The notes under the pieces are model-generated. The model had not been told where the DNA came from. It saw only the letters and a program-made list of their open reading frames with translations, and ran no database searches. 64,000 nt of DNA from Algisphaera agarilytica (GTDB lineage Bacteria > Planctomycetota > Phycisphaerae > Phycisphaerales > Phycisphaeraceae). Shown here piece by piece: positions 8,813 to 18,451 of this stretch (its first letter is position 1; each line of letters starts with the position of its first letter). A program made the position numbers and the translations under genes. The stretch covers positions 1,302,001 through 1,366,000 of the forward strand of contig NZ_JACHGY010000001.1 of the NCBI RefSeq assembly GCF_014207595.1, written 5' to 3'.

Positions 8813-9619
8813 ATGGCGATCACCGCCAAAGACGTAAACGCCCTCCGCCAAAAGACCGGCATGGGCATGATGGAATGCAAGAAGGCCCTGACCGACGCCG
8901 ACGGCGACGTCGAAAAGGCCATCGAACTGCTGCGTGAACGCGCCGGCGGCAAGATGGACACCCGTGAAGCCGAGGCCGGCGAAGGTGCCATCGCGGTTGC
9001 CGAAGCCGACGGCGCGATCGCCATCGTCAAGGTCATGACCGAGACCGACTTCTCGGCCCGCAACGAAGACTTCCTGGCCAAGATCCAGCAGGTCGCCGAG
9101 GAAGCCGTGAAGCTCGACGCCACCGGCAAGATCGAACCCAACGAAGCCATGGCCGCCCTGATCGAAGACCTGCGTCTGACCATCAAGGAAAACATCGCGT
9201 TCGGCGAAGGCGTCCGCCTGACCGGCTCCAACGTCGCCAGCTACGTGCACACCAACCGCAAGACCGGCGCGATCATCACCGTCGACGGCGACATCGACAA
9301 CGACCTGCTGCGTGGCCTGTGCATGCACGTCACCGCCGCCGCCCCGCCGATGTGCCCCACCCCCCTGGCCATCGACGAATCTGGCCTGCCCGCAGAAGCC
9401 AAGGACGAAGCCAAGAAGGCCTTCGTCGAGGAAGCCGCCGCCACCGGCAAGCCCGCCGAGATCGCCGAGAAGATCGCCGGCGGCAAGATGAACAAGTGGG
9501 TCAGCGACCACACCCTGCTGGGCCAGATCTACATCAAAGAGATGGACGCCAAGAAGCCCATCAAGGACTACATCCCCGCCGGCACCACCATCACCAACTT
9601 CACCCGCTTCGCGGTGTGA
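8813..9619 (+). CDS. tsf: Translation elongation factor Ts
   Basis: 268 aa. The N-terminal UBA-like domain carries the signature LRQKTGMGMMECKKAL, and the core contains the expected TETDFSARNEDF segment. EF-Ts is the nucleotide exchange factor for EF-Tu. It follows rpsB with a 171-base gap holding the hairpin above. A perfect intrinsic terminator closes the unit. Confidence 0.98.
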   Translation: MAITAKDVNALRQKTGMGMMECKKALTDADGDVEKAIELLRERAGGKMDTREAEAGEGAIAVAEADGAIAIVKVMTETDFSARNEDFLAKIQQVAEEAVKLDATGKIEPNEAMAALIEDLRLTIKENIAFGEGVRLTGSNVASYVHTNRKTGAIITVDGDIDNDLLRGLCMHVTAAAPPMCPTPLAIDESGLPAEAKDEAKKAFVEEAAATGKPAEIAEKIAGGKMNKWVSDHTLLGQIYIKEMDAKKPIKDYIPAGTTITNFTRFAV

Positions 9620-9642
9620 TCCCCAACACAACCAGAATCACA

Positions 9643-9676
9643 ACGCCCGCCGAGGACTTCCTCGGCGGGCGTTTTT
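9643..9676 (+). terminator. Intrinsic terminator of rpsB-tsf
   Basis: Perfect 13-bp stem (9643-9655 with 9660-9672), loop ACTT, followed by TTTT. It begins 24 bases after the tsf stop. Confidence 0.92.
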
Positions 9677-9799
9677 CATTCATCGATTCCGGATGCCGCG
9701 GAATTATTCGCGTCCCATAAGGGTTTGTTTTCTATCGCGGCCCCATCCCCCACCGACGTCGATCACGTCGCGCCCCAAAGCGGGCGATAACTCCACCAG

Positions 9800-11161
9800 A
9801 TGAAGCTCCATGTTTCCAGTCGATGGCGTGACCGCCTGCTCATCAGCGGGGTGGTGGCGGTGCAGGCCTTGCTGCTGATCGTCGGCTGGGTCCTGACGTT
9901 TGAATACCTCCACGAACGTGTCTCTCGCGGCGTCGAGGACCTGATCGTCCGCTCCAACGCCGACTTCGCGGAGAGCGTGTCGCTCGCCATCAGAGAAGTC
10001 TCCAGCGGCCTCGAGGTCGGGGACGCCGAGTGGGAAGGCGTCCAATCCATCATCGAGTCCATCGAACTCCCCGGCGCGGGCTTCGCCTGTGTGCTCAACG
10101 AGGACGGCTACATCATCGCCCACCCCGAGTACCGCAGCAGCCCGGCCATCGGCGAGATCACACTGGCCGACCACCCCTTCCTCAAGACGCACGACGGCGA
10201 AGAACTCGCGCTCTTCCAGGTCGACGCGCCGCAACCCGTCGCGGGCACCATGACGTTTTTCGGCGACGGCGTGCACTACGTATCGACCCACGAACTCAAC
10301 GACGCGGGCTACCGCCTCATGGTACACCAGCCCGTCGGCGGCCTCACCGCGGCCCGCTCCCTGGTCACCGGCGTCCTGCTGCTCACCTCGCTGATCGTTG
10401 GCCTGCTGGTCATCATCCCCACCGGGCTGCTGTCGTGGATCGGCATCAAGCGGCACCACAACGCCCTGATGAAGTGGAACCACGAGCTCGAAGACGAAGT
10501 CGATCGGCGGGTCCGGCAGTTCGGCAAATCCCGCGACGCCTTGGTGATGGGCCTGGCCAAGCTCGCCGACTTCCGCGACAACGAAACCGGCAAGCACCTC
10601 GAACGCATCTGCCAGTATTCGGTGCTCCTGGCGGAAGAACTGGCGGATTCGGGGACGCACGACATCGACAGCGCCTGGATCGACCGCCTCCGCATGGCCG
10701 CCTCGATGCACGACATCGGCAAGGTCGGCGTGCCCGACGAAGTCCTGCTCAAGCCCGGCCGGCTGACCGACGACGAGTACGACACCATCAAGCAACACCC
10801 CACCATGGGAGCCGACACCCTGATGGCGATCCGCAAGCAGTTTGATGACGATCCGCTGGTGGACATGAGTGTCGAAGTCACCCTCAGCCACCACGAAAGG
10901 TGGGACGGCGGAGGCTACCCCTTCGGCATCGAGGGCGATGCGATCCCGTTGTCCGCACGGATCGTTTCGGTCGCGGACGTCTACGACGCACTGACCGTCG
11001 CCCGGGTGTACAAGCCCGCGATGCCCCACGAAAAAGCGGCGTCGATCATCGAAGAAGGCCGGGGGTCGCAGTTCGATCCCGATGTGGTCGACGCGTTTCT
11101 GCGTGTGCAGGACAAACTCCGCGAGATCTCTGAAGCGCTACGCGATCACGCCCACGCATAG
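9800..11161 (+). CDS. Membrane-bound HD-GYP phosphodiesterase with an extracytoplasmic sensor domain
   Basis: 453 aa. A membrane segment near residues 13-33, an extracytoplasmic region of about 150 residues that looks Cache-like, a second membrane segment near 192-215, then the HD-GYP domain. Key residues are visible: His304-Asp305 in MHDIGKVGVPD, His364-His365-Glu366 in HHERWDGGGYP, and IPLSARIVSVADVYDAL. HD-GYP enzymes hydrolyse cyclic di-GMP, so it probably lowers the second messenger in response to an external cue. It is monocistronic after the tsf terminator. In this genome type c-di-GMP would be expected to affect attachment or exopolysaccharide; that link is inference. Confidence 0.9.
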   Translation: MKLHVSSRWRDRLLISGVVAVQALLLIVGWVLTFEYLHERVSRGVEDLIVRSNADFAESVSLAIREVSSGLEVGDAEWEGVQSIIESIELPGAGFACVLNEDGYIIAHPEYRSSPAIGEITLADHPFLKTHDGEELALFQVDAPQPVAGTMTFFGDGVHYVSTHELNDAGYRLMVHQPVGGLTAARSLVTGVLLLTSLIVGLLVIIPTGLLSWIGIKRHHNALMKWNHELEDEVDRRVRQFGKSRDALVMGLAKLADFRDNETGKHLERICQYSVLLAEELADSGTHDIDSAWIDRLRMAASMHDIGKVGVPDEVLLKPGRLTDDEYDTIKQHPTMGADTLMAIRKQFDDDPLVDMSVEVTLSHHERWDGGGYPFGIEGDAIPLSARIVSVADVYDALTVARVYKPAMPHEKAASIIEEGRGSQFDPDVVDAFLRVQDKLREISEALRDHAHA

Positions 11162-11229
11162 CGAGCAGCTCGAAGGAACACCATGTTGTTTCGGTGAGTG
11201 GTCCGACACCGAACATATCCCACGGCGTT

Positions 11230-11934
11230 TCACTCGGGCTCCGGCGCTTCGGTAACCGGCGGCTCGCCGATCGAAACCATCTCGATCGTCACCGTGCCGG
11301 GGGAGTCTTTGCCCCGGCCCTGGGACTGAACAAACAACGCGGTGGTGGAGGTGATCGACACATCGTCTGCGGTCAACATCGAAAGCCCGCCGACGATCGA
11401 GGTCACGTCGAAGGTCCCGTCGTTGTTCTTCACGATCTCGACGCGGAAGTCGAACGTCTGGCCGACATCGATGCCCGTGTCCACCGGGGCGATGGGATCG
11501 TAGGCCTGCTGGTCGAGCAGCACATCGCCCGCCTGGTTTAGCCGTAACTGACCGCCGAGCTTGACCCCCGATTTACCGACATCGATGGAGTCGGTTAATC
11601 CGAACACGAAAGTCGGGAGGTTGGCCGCGGGTCGGTCGATCGTGACCCCCGTCGCAACGAGCACCAATGTCTCACCTGCCGCCAGGTTGGAAACATCCGC
11701 CTCTGCTCGGCCGGAGAACAGGAGCGCTCGCTGAAAGCCCACCGCACCGATCTCGAGTTGCCCCGACCCGCTCGCGTCGATCTGCACGTTGGCCTGCGAC
11801 AAGATCCCCTGCTGGTTGTTCGCCGGGCCAGTGGAATAGCCTTCCTGAGACGAGAAGCCGATCGAGTCAGCGATTGAAGGGAAAACAAGACCCGCCGATA
11901 CGATCAGCCCCAACATGGCCGTTCTGTTCTGCAT
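11230..11934 (-). CDS. Secreted protein of unknown function
   Basis: 234 aa with an N-terminal signal peptide (hydrophobic stretch within residues 7-22, likely cleavage near ADS). The remainder is Gly/Asp/Thr-rich with alternating beta-strand character, like the jelly-roll secreted proteins common in planctomycetes, but I recognise no catalytic motif. The C-terminus is Pro/Glu-rich (EPPVTEAPEPE) and lacks a PEP-CTERM anchor. Convergent with the HD-GYP gene. Confidence 0.6.
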   Translation of the reverse strand: MQNRTAMLGLIVSAGLVFPSIADSIGFSSQEGYSTGPANNQQGILSQANVQIDASGSGQLEIGAVGFQRALLFSGRAEADVSNLAAGETLVLVATGVTIDRPAANLPTFVFGLTDSIDVGKSGVKLGGQLRLNQAGDVLLDQQAYDPIAPVDTGIDVGQTFDFRVEIVKNNDGTFDVTSIVGGLSMLTADDVSITSTTALFVQSQGRGKDSPGTVTIEMVSIGEPPVTEAPEPE

Positions 11935-12036
11935 CTGAGAGCACTCCGAGAAACCGAGGAGATGAATGGGTGTAGTAGTTTACCCCGCCGCTATTATCGG
12001 CCAGCCCTGCGCTGGAGTTAAAAGCCGGGCCCGACG

Positions 12037-13206
12037 CTAAAAACTGCGTATCAGGCCGAACCACGCCATCCCCAGGCTGCCCGCCACCGCCGGCCCCCAG
12101 ACCCACCACTTGCTGAAGGTCAGCCAGCCCCGGAACGGATAGAGCAACGCCGGGAGGTAGGGCACGATGAACCTCGGGAACTCGTGAAACCCCCAGCGGT
12201 CACCGGTGCACAGCACAAACAGCACCCCGCTCACCGCCCACACCGCCATCGCGACGGGCCACACGCCCGCCCCGCGCTCGTCTTGCGCCTGACCTGTTCG
12301 GCGTGCCCTCCATACGTGAGCGATCAGCCACGCACACGCCAGCAAGGCAAAGACCACGTGCAGCCAGACAAAGCCCAGCTTCCAGGCGGCCACCGGCTCA
12401 CGCAACGGCGTCATCACCAGCGACGCAAACGGCCACGCCAACAGCCCGCCCTGATACGCCTCCTCCGACTCCACATACCCCTCGACCGTCACCAAACCGC
12501 CGAACCGCCAAGCCAACAGCGCGATGCCCAAGCCGACCACGCCCATCGCTGTGCCCCCGCAGACCAACGCCTCTCGCCACCGGCCACGGACGCACCAGGC
12601 CGCCATCCCCGCCAACGTACCGAAGCAGCCCATCGGCCGAGCCAAGCCCGACAGCCCGAACAACACACCCGCCAGGATGGCCGCCCGCCAACGACTCGAT
12701 GTCGATGCCGATTCGATGTTTGCCGCTTCGTCGCCAACCGCACGCAGCACCACCCACAACCCCGCCAGCACCAGCGCGAGGTTCATCGACTCGGTCGCGG
12801 GGATCGTCGAAGCCATCAGCCACGTCGGCGTCACCGCCACCATGAACCAGCCCACCCCCGCCGACCGACACACCCACGCCGCCAACGCGCAGGCCGCCCC
12901 CGCCCCGAGCCAGGAAACCAGTAGAAAGCTCCACGGCAACGGCACGCCCACTTGGTGGATCAGCCCCGCCACGAACGGTACGAACGGGAACAGCCGCAGC
13001 GTATAGGTGTCCGCCGAGGGGTCGGCCGAGAACAGATTCTGGGCGTACGCCATGAACTGCTCGCCGTCGCGTGCCCCGGCAAAGGACTCGACACTTCCCC
13101 CCGAAACCAGCAGAAAACCGACCATCAGCCCCGCCCGGACCGCCACCGCGGCCGCGGCGATCAGGCACAGGTGTCTGGCCGTGACTCTGGTTGATGCTTC
13201 TGCCAT
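12037..13206 (-). CDS. Polytopic membrane protein, probable GT-C type glycosyltransferase
   Basis: 389 aa from ATG 13206 (an in-frame TTG at 13230 is less likely). Around ten hydrophobic segments. The first extracytoplasmic loop contains ARDGEQFMAYAQNLF, with the acidic residue shortly after the first membrane helix that is typical of GT-C enzymes (PIG-V/mannosyltransferase-like). These use lipid-phosphate sugars at the outer face. The assignment rests on topology and that loop only. Divergent from ilvE. Confidence 0.5.
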   Translation of the reverse strand: MAEASTRVTARHLCLIAAAAVAVRAGLMVGFLLVSGGSVESFAGARDGEQFMAYAQNLFSADPSADTYTLRLFPFVPFVAGLIHQVGVPLPWSFLLVSWLGAGAACALAAWVCRSAGVGWFMVAVTPTWLMASTIPATESMNLALVLAGLWVVLRAVGDEAANIESASTSSRWRAAILAGVLFGLSGLARPMGCFGTLAGMAAWCVRGRWREALVCGGTAMGVVGLGIALLAWRFGGLVTVEGYVESEEAYQGGLLAWPFASLVMTPLREPVAAWKLGFVWLHVVFALLACAWLIAHVWRARRTGQAQDERGAGVWPVAMAVWAVSGVLFVLCTGDRWGFHEFPRFIVPYLPALLYPFRGWLTFSKWWVWGPAVAGSLGMAWFGLIRSF

Positions 13207-13342
13207 GCTTCGCCCCAAACCGGCCCCCAAAGAAAAATCTCACCCGGGCTTGCCCTTGCTGTAGGGCCTTATCCTAAAGTCTCTTCCATTCAACTGCAGC
13301 TTGATCCGATAGAATGGCTCGGACCCGCTGAAAGGAAACGCT

Positions 13343-14317
13343 GTGCCCCCCGTGAACACCCCGCCCACCCCCGTGCAGACCACCGCCGATGACCCGCTCG
13401 CCGCCTACGAAGGCCGGCAGGTCTGGATCGACGGCCAACTCAAGCCCGCGGCCGAGGCCTCGGTCTCGGTCTTCGACCACGGCGTGCTCTACGGCGACGG
13501 CATCTTCGAGGGCATCCGCATCTACCACGGCAAGGTCCTCAAGCTCGCCACCCACCTCAACCGCCTCTACGAGTCGGCCAAGGCGATCAAGCTGAACATG
13601 CCCTACTCCCCCGACGAGATGTTCGACGCGGTGAAGGAAACCGTCGCCGCCAACGGCATGGACAACGGCTACATCCGCCTCGTCGCCACCCGCGGCCCCG
13701 GCACCCTCGGTATCGACCCGGTGCCCTGCCCCCGGCCGTGCGTGTACATCATCGTGGCGCCCATCAAGCTGTACCCGCAGGAGTTCTACGACAACGGTCT
13801 CGAGCTGATCAGCTCGTCGTACATCCGCGTGAGTGCGCAGGCCTTCTCGCCGCGCATCAAGAGCCTGAACTACCTCAACAACATCCTCGCCAAGACCGAA
13901 GCGCTCGAAGCGGGCGTGTTCGAAGCGGTGATGTACAACGACCAGGGCCACGTCGCCGAGGCCACGGCCGACAACCTGTTCACCATCAAGAACATCAACA
14001 GCCAACCCGTCGTAACCACCCCCCCGCTCACCGCGGGCTGCCTCGAAGGCGTGACCCGTGGCCTCGTGATGGACCTCGCCCGCGCCGCGGGCCTGGAGGT
14101 GCGCGAAGCCAACATCACCCGCCACGACCTCTACACCGCCGACGAGATGTTCCTCACCGGCACCGGTGCCGAGGTGATCCCCGTGGTCAAACTCGACAAA
14201 CGCCTCATCGGCCCCATCGCCCCCGGCAGCAGCCACGCCGAAGGCGAAGTCGGCCCGGTGACCAAGCAACTCATCACCGCGTTCCGGGAGTTGGTGAAGG
14301 ATGCGCCGGAAGACTAA
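13343..14317 (+). CDS. ilvE: Branched-chain amino acid aminotransferase, PLP fold type IV
   Basis: 324 aa from a GTG at 13343 preceded by AAAGGAAA. Motifs: VFDHGVLYGDGIFEGIRIY in the small domain; the catalytic Lys is about residue 173 in SPRIKSLNYLNN; EATADNLFTIKN and FLTGTGAEVIPV in the large domain. It transfers the amino group between glutamate and the branched-chain 2-oxoacids in the cytoplasm. A close relative such as D-amino acid transaminase is less likely given the EGIRIY start and the length. Followed 30 bases later by truD. Confidence 0.92.
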   Translation: MPPVNTPPTPVQTTADDPLAAYEGRQVWIDGQLKPAAEASVSVFDHGVLYGDGIFEGIRIYHGKVLKLATHLNRLYESAKAIKLNMPYSPDEMFDAVKETVAANGMDNGYIRLVATRGPGTLGIDPVPCPRPCVYIIVAPIKLYPQEFYDNGLELISSSYIRVSAQAFSPRIKSLNYLNNILAKTEALEAGVFEAVMYNDQGHVAEATADNLFTIKNINSQPVVTTPPLTAGCLEGVTRGLVMDLARAAGLEVREANITRHDLYTADEMFLTGTGAEVIPVVKLDKRLIGPIAPGSSHAEGEVGPVTKQLITAFRELVKDAPED

Positions 14318-14347
14318 TTACTCGGCATGAATTAACGCCAAGACGCC

Positions 14348-15616
14348 ATGCCAGAGATCGACGAACTCACCTACCTGACTGCCGACCTCCCCGGCACCGG
14401 CGGGACGCTCAAGCAGCGGCCCGAGGATTTTCTCGTCGATGAGCAGCCACTTTACGAGCCCTGCGGCGAAGGGGAACACCTCTACCTTTTCATCGAGAAG
14501 AAGCAGGCGACGACGCAGGACCTGATCCGACGCGTCGCCAAGGCTTTCCGCGTGAAGCGGTCGGATGTGGGCTATGCCGGGCAGAAGGACAAGCACGCGG
14601 TGACCCGGCAGCACCTGTCGATCTACCGCCCGGGGACCTCGGCCGAGGAAGACCACGAGTGTTTGGAGCGGTTCAAGGAGTACCCCTACGCCCAGGTCAT
14701 CTGGGCCGACCGCCACACCAACAAGCTCCGGCGGGGTCACCACGGCGGGAACCGTTTTGTCATCAAACTCCGCGAAGTCGATCCCACCGCGGTGATCAAG
14801 GCCAAGCCGATTCTCGAACGCCTCGCCGCGGAGGGCTTCCCGAACTACCTCGGCGAGCAACGCTTCGGCTACCGGAATAACTCGCACCTCCTGGGCAAGC
14901 ACCTGCTGCGCGGCGAGTGGCAGGCCTTCCTCGACGAGATGCTCGGCAAGCCGTTGCCCACCGAAAGCGACGCCGTCCAACAGGCGCGCACCGCGTACGA
15001 AGCGGGCGACTACGACCTCGCGCTCGAGCACATGCCCAAGTCGCTGCGCGGCGACCGGCAGGCCCTCGATGCACTGCGTCAACACAAGACGCCCGAGAAG
15101 GCGGTCAACATGATCGACCGCACACAGCGTGACTTCCTGGTGACCGCCGCGCAGTCGGCCATCTTCAACGCGGTCATCGACCGACGGCTCCGCGACGGCA
15201 CCCTGTCGAAACTCCTCCCCGGCGACCTGGCGTGGAAACACGACAACCGGTCCTGCTTCACGGTGGATGCCGAGACCGCCGAATTGGAGAACGGCCCCGA
15301 CGGCCGAGTCGCCAGCCTCGAAGTCTCGCCCTCCGGCCCGTTCTGGGGACCGGGCATGACCCAAACAACAGGCGACGTCCTCGCCGCCGAACGCGCCGCC
15401 CTGGAAGACATGGGCATGGCTGAAGACGACTTCGCCAACCAACGCCACCTCTCCACCGACGGCACCCGCCGCCCCCTCCGCGAACGCCTACTCGACCCGG
15501 AATACTCCAGCGGTGTCGACGAGCACGGGCCGTACCTGCGCCTGGCCTTCACCCTGGGGCGTGGGGCATTCGCCACCATGGTGGTGCGTGAGATCACGAA
15601 GGGGGTAGGGAGGTAG
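14348..15616 (+). CDS. truD: tRNA pseudouridine(13) synthase TruD
   Basis: 422 aa. The TruD catalytic motif VGYAGQKDKHAVTRQ is present, with the catalytic Asp at about residue 81, followed by the family insertion domain and a C-terminal core ending FTLGRGAFATMVVREI. It isomerises U13 in tRNA to pseudouridine. The last few codons (GVGR and stop) lie inside a pyrimidine/purine-rich inverted repeat that begins at 15601, so the extreme C-terminus may have been rewritten by the repeat. It probably shares a transcript with ilvE. Confidence 0.93.
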   Translation: MPEIDELTYLTADLPGTGGTLKQRPEDFLVDEQPLYEPCGEGEHLYLFIEKKQATTQDLIRRVAKAFRVKRSDVGYAGQKDKHAVTRQHLSIYRPGTSAEEDHECLERFKEYPYAQVIWADRHTNKLRRGHHGGNRFVIKLREVDPTAVIKAKPILERLAAEGFPNYLGEQRFGYRNNSHLLGKHLLRGEWQAFLDEMLGKPLPTESDAVQQARTAYEAGDYDLALEHMPKSLRGDRQALDALRQHKTPEKAVNMIDRTQRDFLVTAAQSAIFNAVIDRRLRDGTLSKLLPGDLAWKHDNRSCFTVDAETAELENGPDGRVASLEVSPSGPFWGPGMTQTTGDVLAAERAALEDMGMAEDDFANQRHLSTDGTRRPLRERLLDPEYSSGVDEHGPYLRLAFTLGRGAFATMVVREITKGVGR

Positions 15617-15727
15617 AGAGGTAGGAAATCGTATTTCCGTCGAATCAACCCGCGCTAAGCCGCAAGCGGCTTATCACTATCGCTTGCGTCCCCCCTACTC
15701 CCTACTGCCTACCTCCCTACTGCCTTC
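15601..15727. repeat. Intergenic inverted-repeat element overlapping the truD stop
   Basis: Outer arms built on the unit GTAGGGAGGTAG (left, from 15605) and its complement (right, near 15700-15727) flank a perfect inner palindrome TAAGCCGC-AA-GCGGCTTA (15656-15673). It has the shape of a small non-autonomous repeat (REP/MITE-like). Only one copy is in the window. Confidence 0.6.
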
Positions 15728-15796
15728 CCCCGCGCCGCTCGACAATCAAGCGTTCCTCCGGCACAATGTTCCGCCCGACACCCCCGGAGTCCCCCC

Positions 15797-16357
15797 ATGA
15801 AAGCCAACGAAATCCGCCCCGGACAGGTCCTCAACATCGACGGCACCGCCTACCTCGTCACCAAGACCGAAAACGTCAAGCCCGGCAAGGGCGGCGCCTT
15901 CGTCCAGACCAAGCTCAAGTCCATCAAGCACGGCAACGTCACCGAGAAACGCTTCCGCACCGCCGACGACGTCGACGGCACCACCCTCGACCGCCGCGAC
16001 GTCGAATACCTCTACTCCGACGGCAGCGGCGCGATCTTCATGGACTCGGAAACCTACGACCAGTTCACCATCCCCGAAGACATCCTCGGCGACACCCTGC
16101 TGTTCATCAAACCCAACGAATCCATCAAGGGCTTGTTCCTCGAAGGCAACTGCATCACCGTCGAGCTACCCCTGGCGGTCGAGCTGGAGATCACCGAAAC
16201 CGAGCCGGGCATCAAGAACGCCACTGCAACTAACGTCATGAAGGAAGCCGTGTGCGAGACCGGCCTGAAGGTCCGCGTCCCCCCCTTCATCAAAGAAGGC
16301 GAAGTCGTCCGCATCAACACCGAAACCCGCGAGTACCTCAACCGCGTCTCGGGCTAA
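15797..16357 (+). CDS. efp: Translation elongation factor P
   Basis: 186 aa, full length, three beta-barrel domains. The tip loop reads KPGKGGAF, with the lysine equivalent to E. coli K34 at residue 31, and the C-terminus has the conserved VRINTETREYLNRV. EF-P relieves ribosome stalling at polyproline stretches, of which this proteome has many. The modification type of Lys31 cannot be told from the sequence. The gene follows the repeat element; the ADP-ribosylglycohydrolase gene starts 15 bases downstream. Confidence 0.97.
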   Translation: MKANEIRPGQVLNIDGTAYLVTKTENVKPGKGGAFVQTKLKSIKHGNVTEKRFRTADDVDGTTLDRRDVEYLYSDGSGAIFMDSETYDQFTIPEDILGDTLLFIKPNESIKGLFLEGNCITVELPLAVELEITETEPGIKNATATNVMKEAVCETGLKVRVPPFIKEGEVVRINTETREYLNRVSG

Positions 16358-16372
16358 GAGAAGGGCCGGGCC

Positions 16373-17290
16373 ATGACCGAAGACCGATACCTGGGTTGTC
16401 TCGTTGGCCATGCGGTCGGCGATGCCACAGGTGCCCCGGTCGAAGGCTTGGATGCGCGGCTGATTTATTCGCAGTTTGGGCGCGCCATCGAGTACGTCGC
16501 CAACCCACCGGTTGAAACGCTCTGCTACACCGATGACACCCAGATGTCGATCGGCGTGGCAGAAGTCTTAGTGGAATTTGGCCACATCGACGAAGACGCA
16601 CTCGCCACCACGTTCGGAAACAACTACGACCCCGATCGAGGCTATGGCCAAGGCGCTCGCCGATTGCTTCATGCCATCCGAGACGGAGAAGATTGGCGCG
16701 AATTTGCTCGCACGCTGTTCCCGGGCGGGTCCTACGGCAACGGTGCCGCCATGCGAGTCGCCCCGGTGGCCTTGAGATTCGCCGATGATCCAGAACGCAT
16801 GATGCAAGAGGCCTCCGCCTCGGCACGAGCCACGCACACCCACGAAATAGCAATCGACAGTGCCAGGTTAATGGCCGCTGCGGTGAGGTACGCCCTCCGG
16901 GCAACCTCGCTCGATCCACAGGCGTTTCTGGAGCACCTTCGAGACCTTGCAACGACCGACGAGTTCCAGTGGCAGCTCAATACGGCTTGCAAGCTTCCAT
17001 TAGAAGATTCCTACGTCATGTTCGGTACCGGCCTCGAAGCGCATCGCTCGGTCACCACCGCCCTGATGTGTTTCGCGATGAATCCTGAATCCTATCCCGA
17101 CACTATCGCCACGGCGATCGGGCGCGGAGGTGATACCGATACCATCGCGGCCATGGCCGGGGGGATCAGCGGGGCGTACTTAGGTCTCGACGCGGTGCCG
17201 CAAGAACTCCGGCATCGCTTTGAGCGTCAAGCCAAGGACCTCGAATACATCAGCACTCTAGCTCGTAAGTTGTATTCAGCCTCGCAGTAA
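16373..17290 (+). CDS. ADP-ribosylglycohydrolase (DraG) family protein
   Basis: 305 aa. Family landmarks: N-terminal GCLVGHAVGDATGAPVEG, the metal-binding TDDTQMSI, GSYGNGAAMR, and the C-terminal GRGGDTDTIAAMAGGISGAYLG. Members use two Mg ions to remove ADP-ribose from proteins or other substrates, or act on related ribosyl compounds. The substrate here is unknown. No ADP-ribosyltransferase partner is beside it. It begins 15 bases after efp, so co-transcription is likely. Confidence 0.9.
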   Translation: MTEDRYLGCLVGHAVGDATGAPVEGLDARLIYSQFGRAIEYVANPPVETLCYTDDTQMSIGVAEVLVEFGHIDEDALATTFGNNYDPDRGYGQGARRLLHAIRDGEDWREFARTLFPGGSYGNGAAMRVAPVALRFADDPERMMQEASASARATHTHEIAIDSARLMAAAVRYALRATSLDPQAFLEHLRDLATTDEFQWQLNTACKLPLEDSYVMFGTGLEAHRSVTTALMCFAMNPESYPDTIATAIGRGGDTDTIAAMAGGISGAYLGLDAVPQELRHRFERQAKDLEYISTLARKLYSASQ

Positions 17291-17362
17291 ACCATTCGCA
17301 AAACCAATCCGCACAGTTTGGGTTTCGATTGAATCGCCCCGCAGCGCGGGTATGCTCAGGAT

Positions 17363-18406
17363 ATGAGTAACGCCTTACCCACCCTGATCGTCGGCGCGGG
17401 GATCGCCGGGATGACCGCTGCCCACAAGCTCGCCGAGTCGGGGCAAAAAGTGACCGTGTTGGACAAGGGCCGACGGCCCGGCGGACGGATGTCCACCCGC
17501 GTCTCACGCAGCGGACCCGTGTTTGATCAGGGCGCGCAGTATCTCACCGCACGCAGCGTCACCTTCGAGCAGGAGGTCGCCCGCTGGATCGAATTAGGCG
17601 TCGCCGCGGAATGGGACGGCCGATTCGTGGACCTCCAGGAAGGCGAAGCGCCCACCGACACCAAACGCGTCGCCAAGCGCTACGTCGGCACGCCGGGCAT
17701 GGCCTCGATCGTCGGCCACCTTTGCGAAAACGCCGCCGATGTCGACGCCATCGACGGCCCGCACTTCGGCGTCCGGGTCACCCAACTCCAGAAGACCGAC
17801 ACCGGCTGGAACGCCACCGACGAAGACGGCAAGACCCAAGGCCCATTCGGAAAAGTCGTCCTCACCCTTCCCGCGCCGCAGGCACGCGAACTGCTGACCG
17901 AACCCGCCCCCGAGTTGGCCGACACGCTGGGCGACGCGACTGTCTCCGCGACGTGGACGCTTATGCTCGCCTTCGGGAAGCCCCTCGAGCTCTGGCAGCC
18001 GTTCGACGCGGCGTTCGTCGAAGACCCCAACAACGAGCTGTCCATCTTCGCCAACGTCTCGACCAAGCCCGGCCGGCCCAGCGTAGAAGAGGCGGGCGAA
18101 TGCTGGGTTGCCCACGGCCGATCCGACTGGTCCGAAGCCCACCTCGAAGATTCCCCCGAATCCGTCGCCGTCGCGCTCACCGCGGCCTTCGGCCGAGCGA
18201 TCGGGCGCACCCTGCCCACCCCCACCTACGCCGCGGTCCACCGCTGGCGCTACGCCAACGTCGTCGAACCGCTAGGCGATCGCTGGCTCCTCGACGAAAA
18301 GCTCGGCCTGGGCGTGTGCGGCGACGCCTGCACCGCGGGCAGCCACACCAACATCGAACGGGCGTGGCTCAGCGCGTTGGGTTTGGCTGAGCACCTGGTG
18401 GGATAA
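17363..18406 (+). CDS. FAD-dependent amine oxidase-like protein (renalase-type)
   Basis: 347 aa. An N-terminal dinucleotide-binding fold (LIVGAGIAGMTAAHKLAESG) is followed by the flavin motif KGRRPGGRMSTR, and the C-terminus has LGVCGDACTAGSHTNIERAWLSALGLAEHL, which binds the FAD pyrophosphate. The order and the RRPGGRMSTR signature match renalase-like NAD(P)/FAD oxidoreductases. The substrate is unknown. The start ATG at 17363 follows an AGGAT stretch. A methyltransferase gene begins 45 bases downstream on the same strand. Confidence 0.85.
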   Translation: MSNALPTLIVGAGIAGMTAAHKLAESGQKVTVLDKGRRPGGRMSTRVSRSGPVFDQGAQYLTARSVTFEQEVARWIELGVAAEWDGRFVDLQEGEAPTDTKRVAKRYVGTPGMASIVGHLCENAADVDAIDGPHFGVRVTQLQKTDTGWNATDEDGKTQGPFGKVVLTLPAPQARELLTEPAPELADTLGDATVSATWTLMLAFGKPLELWQPFDAAFVEDPNNELSIFANVSTKPGRPSVEEAGECWVAHGRSDWSEAHLEDSPESVAVALTAAFGRAIGRTLPTPTYAAVHRWRYANVVEPLGDRWLLDEKLGLGVCGDACTAGSHTNIERAWLSALGLAEHLVG

Positions 18407-18451
18407 ACCGTCTCGCTGACGGGATCGGATGGCACGTGATAGAGTTCGGCC

